Notes: generated by a model not told the origin, from the sequence alone. A DNA stretch of 64,000 bases from Oscillospiraceae bacterium (GCA_004558145.1 SFDQ01000003.1:124001-188000), one strand, 5' to 3'; counted from the first letter of the stretch, positions 1 through 8,266 are shown. Made by a program: numbers and translations.

Positions 1-1017
1 CGCCAGCGCCTGACCGAAGGTGTCGAATTCGGCCTTCACGCTGCCCAGCACCTTCCACACTTCGCTGCTGCGCTTCTGAATGGCCAGCGTCTTGAAGCCC
101 ATCTGCAGGCTGTTCAGCAACGCCGCCATGGTAGTGGGCCCCGCCACCACGATCTTGTATTCCCGCTGCAGCCGCTCGGCGGTGCCCCGGCGCACCACCT
201 CGGCATAAAGGCCCTCCACCGGCAGGAACATCACCCCGAAATCGGTGGTGTGGCCGGGGGCGAGGTATTTGTCGTGGATGTCCTTGCCGAAGCCGCGCAC
301 CCGCTTGTCCAGCTCCTTGGCGGCCAACTCCACCGCAGCCTTGTCCGCCGTGTCGTAGGCCGCCAGCAGTGCGGCGTAGGCGTCCTGGGGGAACTTCGCG
401 TCAATGGGCAGCCACACCGGGCCGTCGCCGTCGCCCGGCAGCTTGACCGCAAACTCCACCCGCTCGGAACTGCCCGGCACGGTGGCCACGTTTTCGGCGT
501 ACTGCCCGGGGGCCAGCAGCTGCTCCAGAATGGCCCCCAGCTGCACCTCGCCTAGAATGCCCCGGGTCTTGACGTTGCTCAGCACCTTTTTCAGATCGCC
601 CACGCCCGCGGCCAGTGTGCGCATCTCGCCCAGCCCTTTGTACACCAGCTCCAGCTGCTGGCTCACAAGGCCGAAACTCTTCTGCAGCCGGTCCTCCAGC
701 GTCTTTTGCAGCTTCTCGTCCACCGTCTGGCGCATCTCGCCCAGCCGCCGGTCGGTCACTGCCTGCATGGCGTTCAGGCGCACCTCCATGGTGGTGCGGA
801 TGCTCTCTAGTTTCTGCTCGGTCTGCACGTTGCTGGCCTGCAGCCCGGAGGCCACGCTGCCGGAAAGTTCCTGCCGCGTCTGGCGTATCTCGGCCAGCAG
901 GTCCTGCCGCACCTTTTCCAGGTCCTCGCCGGAAAGCCCCCGCGGGCGGCGAAGCAGATTGGCGAGGCTCAGCACGCAGGCCAGCCCCGCCAGAACCAAA
1001 GTCACAATTTCCATCAT
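1..1017 (-). CDS. rmuC: DNA recombination protein RmuC (3' end outside window)
   Basis: Reading leftwards from tandem ATG codons at 1017 and 1014, the frame is open to base 1, so the C-terminus is missing. The protein starts with one hydrophobic membrane segment, continues with a long heptad-rich coiled coil (about residues 30-150), then enters the conserved RmuC core with GEVQLGAILEQLL, PIDAKFP and VAGPTTMAALLNSLQMGFK. RmuC is an inner-membrane-anchored, nuclease-like protein that limits recombination at inverted repeats. AAGGAG just upstream supports either ATG. A promoter lies at 1066-1094. The downstream partner is not visible. Family call is secure; the molecular activity of RmuC proteins is less well defined. 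Confidence 0.93.
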   Translation of the reverse strand, partial: MMEIVTLVLAGLACVLSLANLLRRPRGLSGEDLEKVRQDLLAEIRQTRQELSGSVASGLQASNVQTEQKLESIRTTMEVRLNAMQAVTDRRLGEMRQTVDEKLQKTLEDRLQKSFGLVSQQLELVYKGLGEMRTLAAGVGDLKKVLSNVKTRGILGEVQLGAILEQLLAPGQYAENVATVPGSSERVEFAVKLPGDGDGPVWLPIDAKFPQDAYAALLAAYDTADKAAVELAAKELDKRVRGFGKDIHDKYLAPGHTTDFGVMFLPVEGLYAEVVRRGTAERLQREYKIVVAGPTTMAALLNSLQMGFKTLAIQKRSSEVWKVLGSVKAEFDTFGQALA

Positions 1018-1065
1018 TTTCTCCTTGCAAAGGGGGATAACCTGCCCCCTGACTTCATAGCTATA

Positions 1066-1094
1066 AGTATACGTGGTTTGCCGGGGCAAATCAA
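1066..1094 (-). promoter_or_regulatory. Sigma-A-type promoter for rmuC
   Basis: On the minus strand TTGATT (1089-1094) is followed by exactly 17 nt and TATACT (1066-1071), about 50 nt upstream of the rmuC start. A small hairpin (AGGGGG/CCCCCT, about 1031-1050) sits in the leader between promoter and ribosome binding site. Confidence 0.65.
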
Positions 1095-1118
1095 CATTGC
1101 AGAAGGCGGCGAGATGAT

Positions 1119-1925
1119 ATGGGAAACTCTCTGAAACGAAAACGCAGGCTCTGGGTGCTGGTCTGGTGCGCCTGCTGCGCGGGCGCGGCCAGCGCCATGC
1201 TGTGGGCGGTGCAGCGCGCTCAGCCGGTGTGCCGTCAGTCGGACCTGGAGGCGACCACCTTCGTGTCCGCCCAGGCCCTGGCAGAGGAAGACGGGGAAAA
1301 ACGGGTGTTCCTCACTTTTGACGACGGCCCCAGTTCCACCACCGAGACGGTGCTGGACGTGCTGAAGGAAAAGGAGGTGCCCGCCACCTTTTTTGTGGTG
1401 TCGGCAGATAACAACAAGGACCACCTGCCTCTCATCAAGCGGGCGGTGGAGGAGGGCCACCAGATCGCGCTCCACAGCTGCACCCATTCCTATAAGACCA
1501 TCTATGCCAGCACCACCGCCTTCTGGGCGGACATCAAGGAGCTGCGCCAGCAGATAGCCCCCTATGTGGACTTGGAGACGGTGCATTGGATCCGTTTCCC
1601 CGGCGGCAGCACCAATACCGTCAGCCACAAATACGGCGGCAGCTCCATCATGAAGAATCTGGTGGCGCAGGCGGGGGAGAAGGGCTACCGCTATGTTGAC
1701 TGGAACGTCTGCGCCGAGGATGCGGCGGGCGGTCACCCCAGCGCCAATGACGTCTACCGCAACGTGGTCAAGGGCGCAGAGGGCAAAAATGTCTGTGTGG
1801 TGTTGATGCACGACACAAAAGCCACCCGCAAGACCACCGCCGAGGCTCTGCCGGACATTATCGACTGGTTCAAGGAGCAGGGCTACCGCTTCTGCCGCAT
1901 CGACGAGCTGGACCGGCAGATATAA
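1119..1925 (+). CDS. Polysaccharide deacetylase, NodB/CE4 family
   Basis: 268 residues with an N-terminal signal anchor (hydrophobic 11-30). The CE4 motifs appear in order: TFDDGPS (metal-binding Asp pair, about residue 66), HSCTH (metal-binding His pair, about 126), RFPGGS (about 158), DWN, and VLMHD near the C-terminus. The family removes N-acetyl groups from peptidoglycan, chitin or similar polymers. The signal anchor puts the catalytic domain outside the membrane, so cell-wall GlcNAc or MurNAc deacetylation (PdaA/PgdA-like) is the likely role. The exact substrate cannot be read from the sequence. It is transcribed divergently from rmuC. Confidence 0.9.
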   Translation: MGNSLKRKRRLWVLVWCACCAGAASAMLWAVQRAQPVCRQSDLEATTFVSAQALAEEDGEKRVFLTFDDGPSSTTETVLDVLKEKEVPATFFVVSADNNKDHLPLIKRAVEEGHQIALHSCTHSYKTIYASTTAFWADIKELRQQIAPYVDLETVHWIRFPGGSTNTVSHKYGGSSIMKNLVAQAGEKGYRYVDWNVCAEDAAGGHPSANDVYRNVVKGAEGKNVCVVLMHDTKATRKTTAEALPDIIDWFKEQGYRFCRIDELDRQI

Positions 1926-1978
1926 GCGCCGCGATTGTAAATTTTTTGGGAATTATCGGCCCCGCCAGGGCTGGCGAA

Positions 1979-2007
1979 TTGTAAACAGGGGCAAAATAGT
2001 GTATGAT
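1979..2007 (+). promoter_or_regulatory. Promoter for the DUF5685 / J-domain operon
   Basis: TTGTAA (1979-1984), a 17-nt spacer and TATGAT (2002-2007), about 80 nt before the GTG start at 2088. Confidence 0.6.
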
Positions 2008-2087
2008 AATAGGGTTGACAGCGCCGCCCGCCGGATGACAAGGCAGGCTGCTGTCAGCCCATTTTCTTGTGGAAAGGGGCGCGCGGC

Positions 2088-2954
2088 GTGTTCGGCTATG
2101 TCACCCCCGACAAAGGCGAAATGAAGGTGCGGGAGTACGAGTGCTACCGTGCCGTTTACTGCGGGCTGTGCATGCAGCTGAAAGCGGACTACGGCTTCGT
2201 GAGCCGGATGCTCCTGAACTATGATCTGGTCACCGTGGCCCTGCTGGCCGACGGCATCAGCGGTGAAAAGGGCAGCCCCTGCATGAAACGCTGCATGGCC
2301 AACCCCTTGCGCCGCCGCTGCATGCACGCGGGCACCCAAGGGCTGCGGCTCGCGGCCGCGTCGCTGGTGCTGCTGAGCTGGTACAAGCTGGCGGACGATT
2401 TGGAGGACGAGCCCTTTGCCCGGAAATTTGCCTCGGGCGCGCTTCGATTCCTGTTGTGTCGGGCCCATAAAAAGGCCGCCGCGGCGCAGCCGGAACTGGA
2501 CCGGCTGCTGGCGGAGCAGACCGTCTGCCAGCAAACGCTGGAGCAGGCGGGCTGTGCAAACCCCGACGAGGCGGCGGAGCCGACGGGACGCATGACCGCG
2601 GCCATTCTGGAAAAATGCGCGGTGCGGCCCGAAGACGCGCACATCCTGGGGCGCATGGGCCTGTTCCTGGGCAAGATACTCTACTGGCTTGACGCCGCTG
2701 AGGACTACGACAAGGACAAGGAAAAAGGCCGCTACAACGTGTTCCTGCGCATGGGGCTGGACCGGGCCGCCGCCATCGAGCAGGCCGCTCTCCAGTGCCG
2801 GCTGGCGGCAGGGGAGGTGGCCCGTTGCTACAATCTGCTGCGGCTGGAGCTCAACCGCCCCATTCTGGACAACATCATCTTCCTGGGGCTGCCTGCCGGC
2901 ATTCGCCGCGCCGGGCAGCCGCAAAAACATGAAAAACACGCAGCGCCGGTGTGA
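2088..2954 (+). CDS. DUF5685 family protein
   Basis: 288 residues. The opening FGYVTPDKGEMKVREYE, followed by YRAVYCGLC, is the signature of the DUF5685 family of Clostridia. GTG at 2088 is preferred over an upstream TTG at 2067 because it sits 8 nt after GGAAAGGGG and gives the family's usual start. Several short Cys motifs (CGLC, then CMKRCMANPLRRRC) might bind metal. Function is unknown. It lies directly upstream of a J-domain protein with a cysteine-rich tail, a pairing that recurs in this group, which suggests the two act together. Confidence 0.82.
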   Translation: MFGYVTPDKGEMKVREYECYRAVYCGLCMQLKADYGFVSRMLLNYDLVTVALLADGISGEKGSPCMKRCMANPLRRRCMHAGTQGLRLAAASLVLLSWYKLADDLEDEPFARKFASGALRFLLCRAHKKAAAAQPELDRLLAEQTVCQQTLEQAGCANPDEAAEPTGRMTAAILEKCAVRPEDAHILGRMGLFLGKILYWLDAAEDYDKDKEKGRYNVFLRMGLDRAAAIEQAALQCRLAAGEVARCYNLLRLELNRPILDNIIFLGLPAGIRRAGQPQKHEKHAAPV

Positions 2955-2972
2955 TGCCGGCGCGGAAAGGAA

Positions 2973-3596
2973 ATGAACATGGACGCATATCAGGTGCTGG
3001 GCCTGCGGCGCGGCGCGAGCGAGGACGAAGTGAAAGCCGCCTACCGCGCGCTGGCGCAGAAGTATAACCCCGATAATTACGAGGCCGGCCCTCTGAAAGA
3101 GGACGCGCTGAAAAAGATGGAAGAGATCAACGCCGCCTTCGACCAGGTCATGGCCGAACTGCGGGGCGCCCCGGCCCACACCGGCGAGACCGGCCCCCGG
3201 CAGGATGGGCAGCAGACCGATCCCGGCAGCCTGCCGGAGATACGGGCGCTGATCCAGCAGGGCAGGGTGGATGAGGCCCTGGCCCGCCTGCAGGCGATGC
3301 CCGACGGCCCCGCCAACGCCGAGTGGAACTTTTTGATGGGCAGCGCCTATTACTACAAGGGTTGGCTGAACGAGGCGCTGCGCTTCTTCCAGGAAGCCTG
3401 CCGTCTGGCGCCCACCAACCGGGAGTATGCGGCGGCGCTGCACAACCTGCAGAGCACGGCGAACGGCCAGATGCCCGGCAACCCCTACGGCGCTTACGGA
3501 ACGGGTCCCCAGGCAAACGCGGTCGGCTGCAGTTGCTGTGACATCTGCACGGCCATGATGTGCATGGACCTGTGCTGCAACTGCGGTCAGTGCTGA
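2973..3596 (+). CDS. J-domain protein with TPR-like region and Cys-rich tail
   Basis: 207 residues, or 205 if ATG at 2979 is used; that ATG has better spacing from GGAAAGG. Residues 3-60 form a DnaJ-like J domain (YQVLGLRRGASEDEVKAAY). The HPD tripeptide needed to stimulate DnaK appears here as NPD (KYNPDNY). Residues 85-160 look like helical TPR-type repeats (DEALARLQAMP, EALRFFQEACRLAP). The C-terminal 25 residues hold nine Cys, including CSCCDIC and LCCNCGQC. It lies 18 nt after the DUF5685 gene and 2 nt before a membrane-protein gene, so the three are co-transcribed. It may be a specialised co-chaperone or an adaptor that no longer works with DnaK. Confidence 0.85.
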   Translation: MNMDAYQVLGLRRGASEDEVKAAYRALAQKYNPDNYEAGPLKEDALKKMEEINAAFDQVMAELRGAPAHTGETGPRQDGQQTDPGSLPEIRALIQQGRVDEALARLQAMPDGPANAEWNFLMGSAYYYKGWLNEALRFFQEACRLAPTNREYAAALHNLQSTANGQMPGNPYGAYGTGPQANAVGCSCCDICTAMMCMDLCCNCGQC

Positions 3597-3598
3597 CC

Positions 3599-4141
3599 AT
3601 GCGCCGGAGAAAAAGCGGGCGGATCGCCCTGTGCGGTGTGCTGTGCGCGCTGGCAATGACACTGATGCTGGGCGGCAGCGTGCTGCCCTTTGCCACATTC
3701 TGCGCCCCTGCCATGGGCGGCATCCTGCTGGTGCCCATCGCCATGGAGTGCGGCATGCGCCTTGCATGGGTGAGCTACGCCGCCCTTTCGATTTTGAGCG
3801 TTCTCTTCGTGCCCGACAAGGAGAGCGCCTTCATCTTTGTGTTCCTGCTGGGGCATTATCCGCTTCTGAAAGCCTACCTGCAGCGCATCCCCTGGCGCTG
3901 GCTGCGGGCGGTGGTGAAAACGGTGGTGTTCAACGGTCTGGTGTTCGCCTGCTATGGCGTGGTGCTGTACATCCTGCCCATCCAGGCCATCGTGCAGGAA
4001 TTTGCCCACACCGCGCCCCTGGCGCTGGCAGGGCTGCTGGCGCTGGCCAACGTTTGCTTCTGGGTCTACGACGCGGCGCTGAACAATCTGATACGGGCCT
4101 ATGCCCTGCGCATGCGCCCGCTGCTGCGGCGCTTTTTGTAA
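3599..4141 (+). CDS. Small polytopic membrane protein, unknown function
   Basis: 180 residues starting at ATG 3599, two bases after the J-domain stop codon. It is almost entirely hydrophobic with about five predicted membrane helices and ends in a basic tail (RMRPLLRRFL). Part of the helix pattern (FATFCAPAMGGILLVPIAME) resembles small substrate-binding components of energy-coupling-factor transporters, but I see no diagnostic motif. It belongs to the operon starting at 2088. Confidence 0.7.
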   Translation: MRRRKSGRIALCGVLCALAMTLMLGGSVLPFATFCAPAMGGILLVPIAMECGMRLAWVSYAALSILSVLFVPDKESAFIFVFLLGHYPLLKAYLQRIPWRWLRAVVKTVVFNGLVFACYGVVLYILPIQAIVQEFAHTAPLALAGLLALANVCFWVYDAALNNLIRAYALRMRPLLRRFL

Positions 4142-4186
4142 ATTGCGGCATATTTGCGGAAATTCCAACGAAAAGGAGCGGTGTGA

Positions 4187-5380
4187 ATGAATCAGAACAA
4201 CAGATGGAGACCCAACCCGAACTTCTTTTCCAACCTTGCTGTGGTCATCATCGGCATCTCCTTTTATCTGGCCATGTCTAATCTGGACCTGGTGCACCAG
4301 GCCATCAGCGGGGTGCTGGGGGTGCTTTCGCCCTTCGTGGGCGGTTTTGTGGTCGCCTATCTGCTGGACGGCCCCGTGCGCTTTTTTGAAGAGAAGTTCT
4401 CCATGAAGCGCGGCCTGAGCATCGCGGTGAGCTACCTGCTGGCCATCGCCCTGTTCGGCGTTCTTCTGAGCTTTGTTCTGCCCCAGGTGGTGCAGAGCGT
4501 GATGGTGCTGGGCAACAACCTGAACTCCTATCTGAGCAGCCTCAACACCTTTGTGGCGGATATATCCACCCGCTTCGACCTGGACGAGGAACTGATCGAG
4601 GGCATGATGCTCTCCTACACCGACCTGATGCAGCAGGCAACCGCCCTTCTGCGTGACTTCATGCCCCAGCTGCTGGATTACAGCATGGCGGTGGGCAGCG
4701 GCCTTGTGTCCGCGCTCACGGCCTTCATCGCCTCGGTGTACATGCTTATGGGCAAGCAGCGGCTGCTGGGCCAGATGCGCAAGGTCATTTATGCCTTCCT
4801 GCCCCTGCAGAAAGCCCGGCGGATGCTGGCCGTGTGCAGCAATGCCAACCGGGTGTTCAACGGCTTCATCTACGGCAAGCTGATCGACAGCGCCATCATC
4901 GGCGTGCTTTGCTTCATTCTGATGAGCCTGTTCAAGATGCCCTTCGCGCTGCTCATCAGCGTGGTTGTTGGCGTTACCAACGTCATTCCCTTCTTCGGCC
5001 CCTTCATCGGTGCCATCCCCAGCGTGATGATCCTGCTGATGGTGGACCCCATCGTGGCCATCGAGTTCGGCGTGCTCATTCTGGTCTTGCAGCAGTTCGA
5101 CGGCAACATCCTGGGCCCCAAGATCCTGGGCGACTCCACCGGCCTGTCGGCCATCTGGGTGCTGGTGGCCATCATCGTGGGCGGCGGCCTGTTCGGCTTT
5201 GTGGGCATGGTCATCGGCGTGCCCACCTTCGCCGTGCTCTACTCGCTCACCAGTGACCTGCTGGCCCGCCGCCTCAAGGCAAAAGGCATCGACAAAAACG
5301 GCGACCCGCTACCGCAGGCACCTGTGCCTGCCGAAGAGCAAGCGGCCGCAGAGAATAACGCCGGGCCTGTGCGCCCCTGA
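4187..5380 (+). CDS. AI-2E family transporter (PerM/YdiK-like permease)
   Basis: 397 residues with about eight membrane helices: a pair at the N-terminus, a periplasmic-side loop (about 110-155) and a second helical block from 165. The motifs VTNVIPFFGPFIGAIPS and FDGNILGPKILGDSTGL are typical of the AI-2 exporter superfamily. Members export signals or small solutes or act as Na+/H+ antiporters; the substrate here is not determinable. AAGGAG precedes ATG 4187. It is 12 nt before the glycosidase gene, so they are probably co-transcribed. Confidence 0.9.
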   Translation: MNQNNRWRPNPNFFSNLAVVIIGISFYLAMSNLDLVHQAISGVLGVLSPFVGGFVVAYLLDGPVRFFEEKFSMKRGLSIAVSYLLAIALFGVLLSFVLPQVVQSVMVLGNNLNSYLSSLNTFVADISTRFDLDEELIEGMMLSYTDLMQQATALLRDFMPQLLDYSMAVGSGLVSALTAFIASVYMLMGKQRLLGQMRKVIYAFLPLQKARRMLAVCSNANRVFNGFIYGKLIDSAIIGVLCFILMSLFKMPFALLISVVVGVTNVIPFFGPFIGAIPSVMILLMVDPIVAIEFGVLILVLQQFDGNILGPKILGDSTGLSAIWVLVAIIVGGGLFGFVGMVIGVPTFAVLYSLTSDLLARRLKAKGIDKNGDPLPQAPVPAEEQAAAENNAGPVRP

Positions 5381-5392
5381 AAGGAACCGACT

Positions 5393-6700
5393 ATGTGGTT
5401 TGACCGGGCAAATGTTTATCAGATCTATCCTCTGGGTTTGTGCGGCGCGCCGGAGTATAACGACGGCGTTTGCGAGCACCGCATTCTGAAATTGCTGGAC
5501 TGGGTGGAGCACATCAAGGCATTGAACATGACCTGTGTGCTGCTGAACCCGGTGTTCGAGAGCGACAAGCATGGCTATGACACCCGCGATTACTTCCGGG
5601 TGGACTGCCGCCTTGGCACCAATGAGGACTTGAAGAAGGTGTGCGACACCTTTCACGCTGCGGGCATCCGTGTCATGCTGGACGGCGTGTTCAACCATGT
5701 GGGCCGGGGCTTCTGGGCCTTTGAGGACGTGCGGCAAAAGAAATGGGACAGCCTTTATAAGGACTGGTTCCATCTGAGCTTCGACGGCAACACCGAATAC
5801 AACGACGGCTTCTGGTACGAAGGCTGGGAAGGCCACAACGAGCTGGTGAAGCTGAATCTGAACAATCCGGCGGTGGTGGACCATCTCTTCGCGGCGGTGA
5901 AAAGCTGGGTGGAGGAGTATGGCATCGACGGCCTGCGGCTGGACGTGGCTTACTGCCTGTCGCCGGACTTCCTTGCAAAGCTGCGCGACTTTACAGATTC
6001 TCTCAAGCCGGAGTTCGTGCTGATGGGGGAGACGCTCCATGGAGACTACAACCGCTGGATGAACGATCATGCCTGCCATTCGGTGACCAACTACGAATGC
6101 TACAAGGGCCTTTATTCCAGCTTCAACAGCATGAACATGTTCGAGATCGGCCACAGCCTGAACCGGCAGTTCGGCCCAGAACAGTGGACGCTCTATAAAG
6201 GAAAGCATCTGCTGGCCTTTCTGGATAACCACGATGTGGAACGCATCGCCAGCATCCTGACCAACCCTGCCCACATCCGCCCGGCCTATGGCCTTCTGTT
6301 CGGCATGCCCGGCACGCCTGCGGTGTATTACGGCAGCGAGTGGGGCCAGACGGGCAGAAAGAGGGACGGCGATGCCGCCCTGCGCCCCGCGCTGGACGGA
6401 CCGCAGAAAAATGAGCTGACCGAGTGGGTGGCGGCGCTGGCAGCTGCCCGCGCTTCCAGCCGGGCCCTGTGCGAAGGGGACTACCGCACTTTGGCGCTGA
6501 CCAACCGCCAGTTCGTGTTCCAACGCGCGGTGGACGGCGAGCGGGTCATCGTTGCGGTGAACGCCGACGGTGAGGAGTACACCGCCCACTTTGACGCCGG
6601 TGCGGGCCGTGCCACCGACCTCATCACCGGCGAGCCCCACGACTTCGGCGGTGGCAGCCGCCTTACGCCGTACAGCGTTTACTTCTGGCGGACTGAGTAA
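5393..6700 (+). CDS. GH13 alpha-amylase family glycosidase
   Basis: 435 residues. The four GH13 regions are readable: DGVFNHVG, GLRLDVAY (nucleophile Asp about 182), MGETL (acid/base Glu about 212) and FLDNHD (transition-state Asp about 277). There is no signal peptide, so it acts in the cytoplasm on imported oligosaccharides. The size and lack of an extra N-terminal domain resemble maltodextrin- or neopullulanase-like enzymes. Exact linkage specificity cannot be assigned. It lies 12 nt after the AI-2E permease gene and ends before a strong terminator. Confidence 0.9.
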   Translation: MWFDRANVYQIYPLGLCGAPEYNDGVCEHRILKLLDWVEHIKALNMTCVLLNPVFESDKHGYDTRDYFRVDCRLGTNEDLKKVCDTFHAAGIRVMLDGVFNHVGRGFWAFEDVRQKKWDSLYKDWFHLSFDGNTEYNDGFWYEGWEGHNELVKLNLNNPAVVDHLFAAVKSWVEEYGIDGLRLDVAYCLSPDFLAKLRDFTDSLKPEFVLMGETLHGDYNRWMNDHACHSVTNYECYKGLYSSFNSMNMFEIGHSLNRQFGPEQWTLYKGKHLLAFLDNHDVERIASILTNPAHIRPAYGLLFGMPGTPAVYYGSEWGQTGRKRDGDAALRPALDGPQKNELTEWVAALAAARASSRALCEGDYRTLALTNRQFVFQRAVDGERVIVAVNADGEEYTAHFDAGAGRATDLITGEPHDFGGGSRLTPYSVYFWRTE

Positions 6701-6720
6701 AGAAGAATAGCTTTACACAC

Positions 6721-6755
6721 AAAAAGCCGGGCCTGACATCGGGCCCGGCTTTTTA
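6721..6755 (+). terminator. Rho-independent terminator after the GH13 gene
   Basis: AAAAAGCCGGGCC pairs with GGCCCGGCTTTTT around a short loop, with a T-run at the end. The A-rich 5' side would let it work in both directions. Confidence 0.85.
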
Positions 6756-6766
6756 ATGTGCGCCGG

Positions 6767-6801
6767 AAATAGGTTGAATTCCACCTATTTGATGGTATAA
6801 T
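6767..6801 (+). promoter_or_regulatory. Promoter with overlapping palindromic operator of phd-doc
   Basis: TTGAAT (6774-6779), 16 nt, TATAAT (6796-6801). A perfect inverted repeat AAATAGGT / ACCTATTT (6767-6774 and 6783-6790, 8-nt centre) straddles the -35 box. Phd-family antitoxins bind such palindromes to repress their own operon, so this is the likely autoregulatory site. Confidence 0.75.
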
Positions 6802-6821
6802 ACAGGGGAGGTGATGTTTCT

Positions 6822-7064
6822 ATGATGCTTGACACCCGTGAAATGATTTCCGTGACCGAGGCCAACCAGAATTTCTCACGGGCAACGCGAATTGCCGACC
6901 AGCGCGGCAAGGCGGTGATTTTGAAGGGCAACCGCCCCAAGTATGTTTTGCTGGACATCGAAGCAGACCCCCGACTGCTTTTGTCAGACGATGAACTGAT
7001 CGGGATTTCCGCCACCCGTATTTTCAAAAATCATCGGGCAGCGTTTGAGGAGCTTGCAAAATGA
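6822..7064 (+). CDS. Phd/YefM family antitoxin
   Basis: 80 residues with the N-terminal Phd/YefM DNA-binding fold (MISVTEANQNFSRATRIADQ) and a C-terminal helix (about 55-80) expected to wrap the toxin. ATG ATG codons at 6822 and 6825 follow GGGGAGGTG. Its stop codon overlaps the toxin start (ATGA at 7061-7064), so translation is coupled. It should neutralise the Doc toxin and repress the shared promoter. No other mobile gene is nearby. Confidence 0.88.
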   Translation: MMLDTREMISVTEANQNFSRATRIADQRGKAVILKGNRPKYVLLDIEADPRLLLSDDELIGISATRIFKNHRAAFEELAK

Positions 7065-7456
7065 TCGTGTTATCTACGCAAAAAGTAATGCAGCTTCATC
7101 GGTTCCTGATGCAGGAGACCGGCGGGCTGGACGGTCTTCGGGATGAAGGTCTGTTTGATTCCGCTGTGCAAGGCCCTTTTGCCACGTTTGGAGGCCAGGA
7201 GCTTTATCCCGGCATCGAAGAGAAAGCGGCAAAGCTGGGAGTCACCCTCACCAAGAACCATGCCTTCCTGGATGGAAACAAGCGTATCGGCGCCTTTGCG
7301 CTGCTTATTTTCCTGGACGTAAACGGAGTGGCGATGGAATACTCCGACGATGACCTGATCGCTCTGGGCCTCGGCATGGCCGACGGCACGCTGGATTACG
7401 AAGACGTTCTGGGCTGGATCGTAAAACATAAAACAGGGGAGCGTTCCCCGCTCTGA
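7061..7456 (+). CDS. doc: Doc/Fic-family toxin
   Basis: 131 residues carrying HAFLDGNKRIG, the Doc form of the Fic motif with Lys in place of the second Gly. Characterised Doc proteins use it to phosphorylate elongation factor Tu and block translation. The N-terminal FLMQETGGLDGLRDEGLFDSA and GIEEKAAKL are typical of the family. The toxin is intact with no frameshift. It overlaps the antitoxin gene by 4 bases and is followed by a strong terminator. Confidence 0.9.
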   Translation: MIVLSTQKVMQLHRFLMQETGGLDGLRDEGLFDSAVQGPFATFGGQELYPGIEEKAAKLGVTLTKNHAFLDGNKRIGAFALLIFLDVNGVAMEYSDDDLIALGLGMADGTLDYEDVLGWIVKHKTGERSPL

Positions 7457-7461
7457 ACAAA

Positions 7462-7504
7462 CAGGCCTCAGCATTGTGAAAAAGCTGAGGCCTGAAATTT
7501 TTTG
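7462..7504 (+). terminator. Terminator after doc
   Basis: CAGGCCTCAGC (7462-7472) pairs perfectly with GCTGAGGCCTG (7484-7494); AAATTTTTTG follows. Confidence 0.85.
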
Positions 7505-7508
7505 TTTT

Positions 7509-7559
7509 AACGCTGCAAAAGGGGCGGCTCCGAATCCCGGAACCGCCCGCAACGCTGCA
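7509..7559. repeat. Hairpin flanked by a 9-bp direct repeat
   Basis: GGGCGG (7522-7527) and CCGCCC (7543-7548) form a stem. The 9-mer AACGCTGCA occurs at 7509-7517 and again at 7551-7559, flanking it. No function is apparent; it may be a remnant of a small insertion. Confidence 0.4.
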
Positions 7560-7569
7560 TAAGGGAAAG

Positions 7570-7600
7570 AAAAAAGCACCCATCTTTCGATGGATGCTTT
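7570..7600 (-). terminator. Terminator of tRNA-Ala(GGC)
   Basis: On the minus strand GCATCCATC, GAAA loop, GATGGGTGC (one mismatch) is followed by a T-run, directly downstream of the tRNA 3' end. Confidence 0.8.
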
Positions 7601-7601
7601 C

Positions 7602-7677
<76 letters not shown>

Positions 7678-7711
7678 AGATTTTGTGCCGCCGTCTCAAG
7701 GCCGCTTCGCT

Positions 7712-7740
7712 ATTATAGCAAACAACAATTTTCTTGTCAA
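7712..7740 (-). promoter_or_regulatory. Perfect consensus promoter for tRNA-Ala(GGC)
   Basis: On the minus strand TTGACA (7735-7740), exactly 17 nt, TATAAT (7712-7717), about 35 nt upstream of the tRNA 5' end. A 7-bp inverted repeat (AACAACA 7721-7727, TGTTGTT 7742-7748) overlaps the -35. Confidence 0.85.
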
Positions 7741-7794
7741 GTGTTGTTGAAAAGAAAATGGAAATGTATAAGTTGACGAAAAAATTCAAAGCAC

Positions 7795-7823
7795 TTGTTT
7801 CACCTTTCAATTAGGTTTATAAT
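7795..7823 (+). promoter_or_regulatory. Candidate promoter of the V-ATPase operon
   Basis: TTGTTT (7795-7800), 17-nt spacer, TATAAT (7818-7823), giving a leader of about 110 nt before the first gene at 7939. The leader is AT-rich, with the alternating run TATGTATTATATATAAG near 7850. No further structure was recognised. Confidence 0.55.
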
Positions 7824-7938
7824 GAAGCTGATTTGGCCTTCGGTCACTTATGTATTATATATAAGTATAAGAAGCGCCAAACAGCAATCCGCAATGGCAG
7901 GCGTTGTTCCTGTGTTTTTTGGAAGGAGATGTTTAACT

Positions 7939-8265
7939 ATGAATGGCACCAATGAACTGCTGCGCGCCATTTTAAAGATCGACGAGGAGGAGCGGGCACG
8001 CACCCAGGCCACCGAGGAGTATCGCCAAAAAGCGCAGGCCGATAAGGCCGCTAAGGCAAAGCAGATGGAAGAGCAGGCCATGGAAGACATGCGCCGTGAT
8101 GTGGACGAGTTCGCCCAGGCTGAGAAAGCCCGCGCCGAAGGCGAGCTGGCCGCCCAGGCAAAGCGCAAACAGCAGATCCTGGACCAGCTGGACCAGCAGC
8201 TGCAGAAAAACAAAGACGCCTGGGTCGACACCATCCTGACCCGGGTGTTGGGCGGGGGGCAGTAA
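7939..8265 (+). CDS. V-type ATPase G/H-like stalk subunit
   Basis: 108 residues, almost wholly charged alpha-helix and coiled coil rich in Ala, Lys, Glu and Gln. ATG 7939 follows GGAAGGAG with 10-nt spacing; an in-frame extension upstream has no ribosome site. It is the first gene of the operon, one base before subunit C, in the place usually held by the peripheral-stalk subunit G/H (NtpF-like), which pairs with subunit E. Sequence alone is too low-complexity to prove family membership; context carries the call. Confidence 0.72.
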   Translation: MNGTNELLRAILKIDEEERARTQATEEYRQKAQADKAAKAKQMEEQAMEDMRRDVDEFAQAEKARAEGELAAQAKRKQQILDQLDQQLQKNKDAWVDTILTRVLGGGQ

Positions 8266-8266
8266 C

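Noticed and set aside
2067..2087. TTG start for the DUF5685 gene
   Set aside because: No ribosome site upstream; GTG 2088 is well placed after GGAAAGGGG and gives the family's standard N-terminus.
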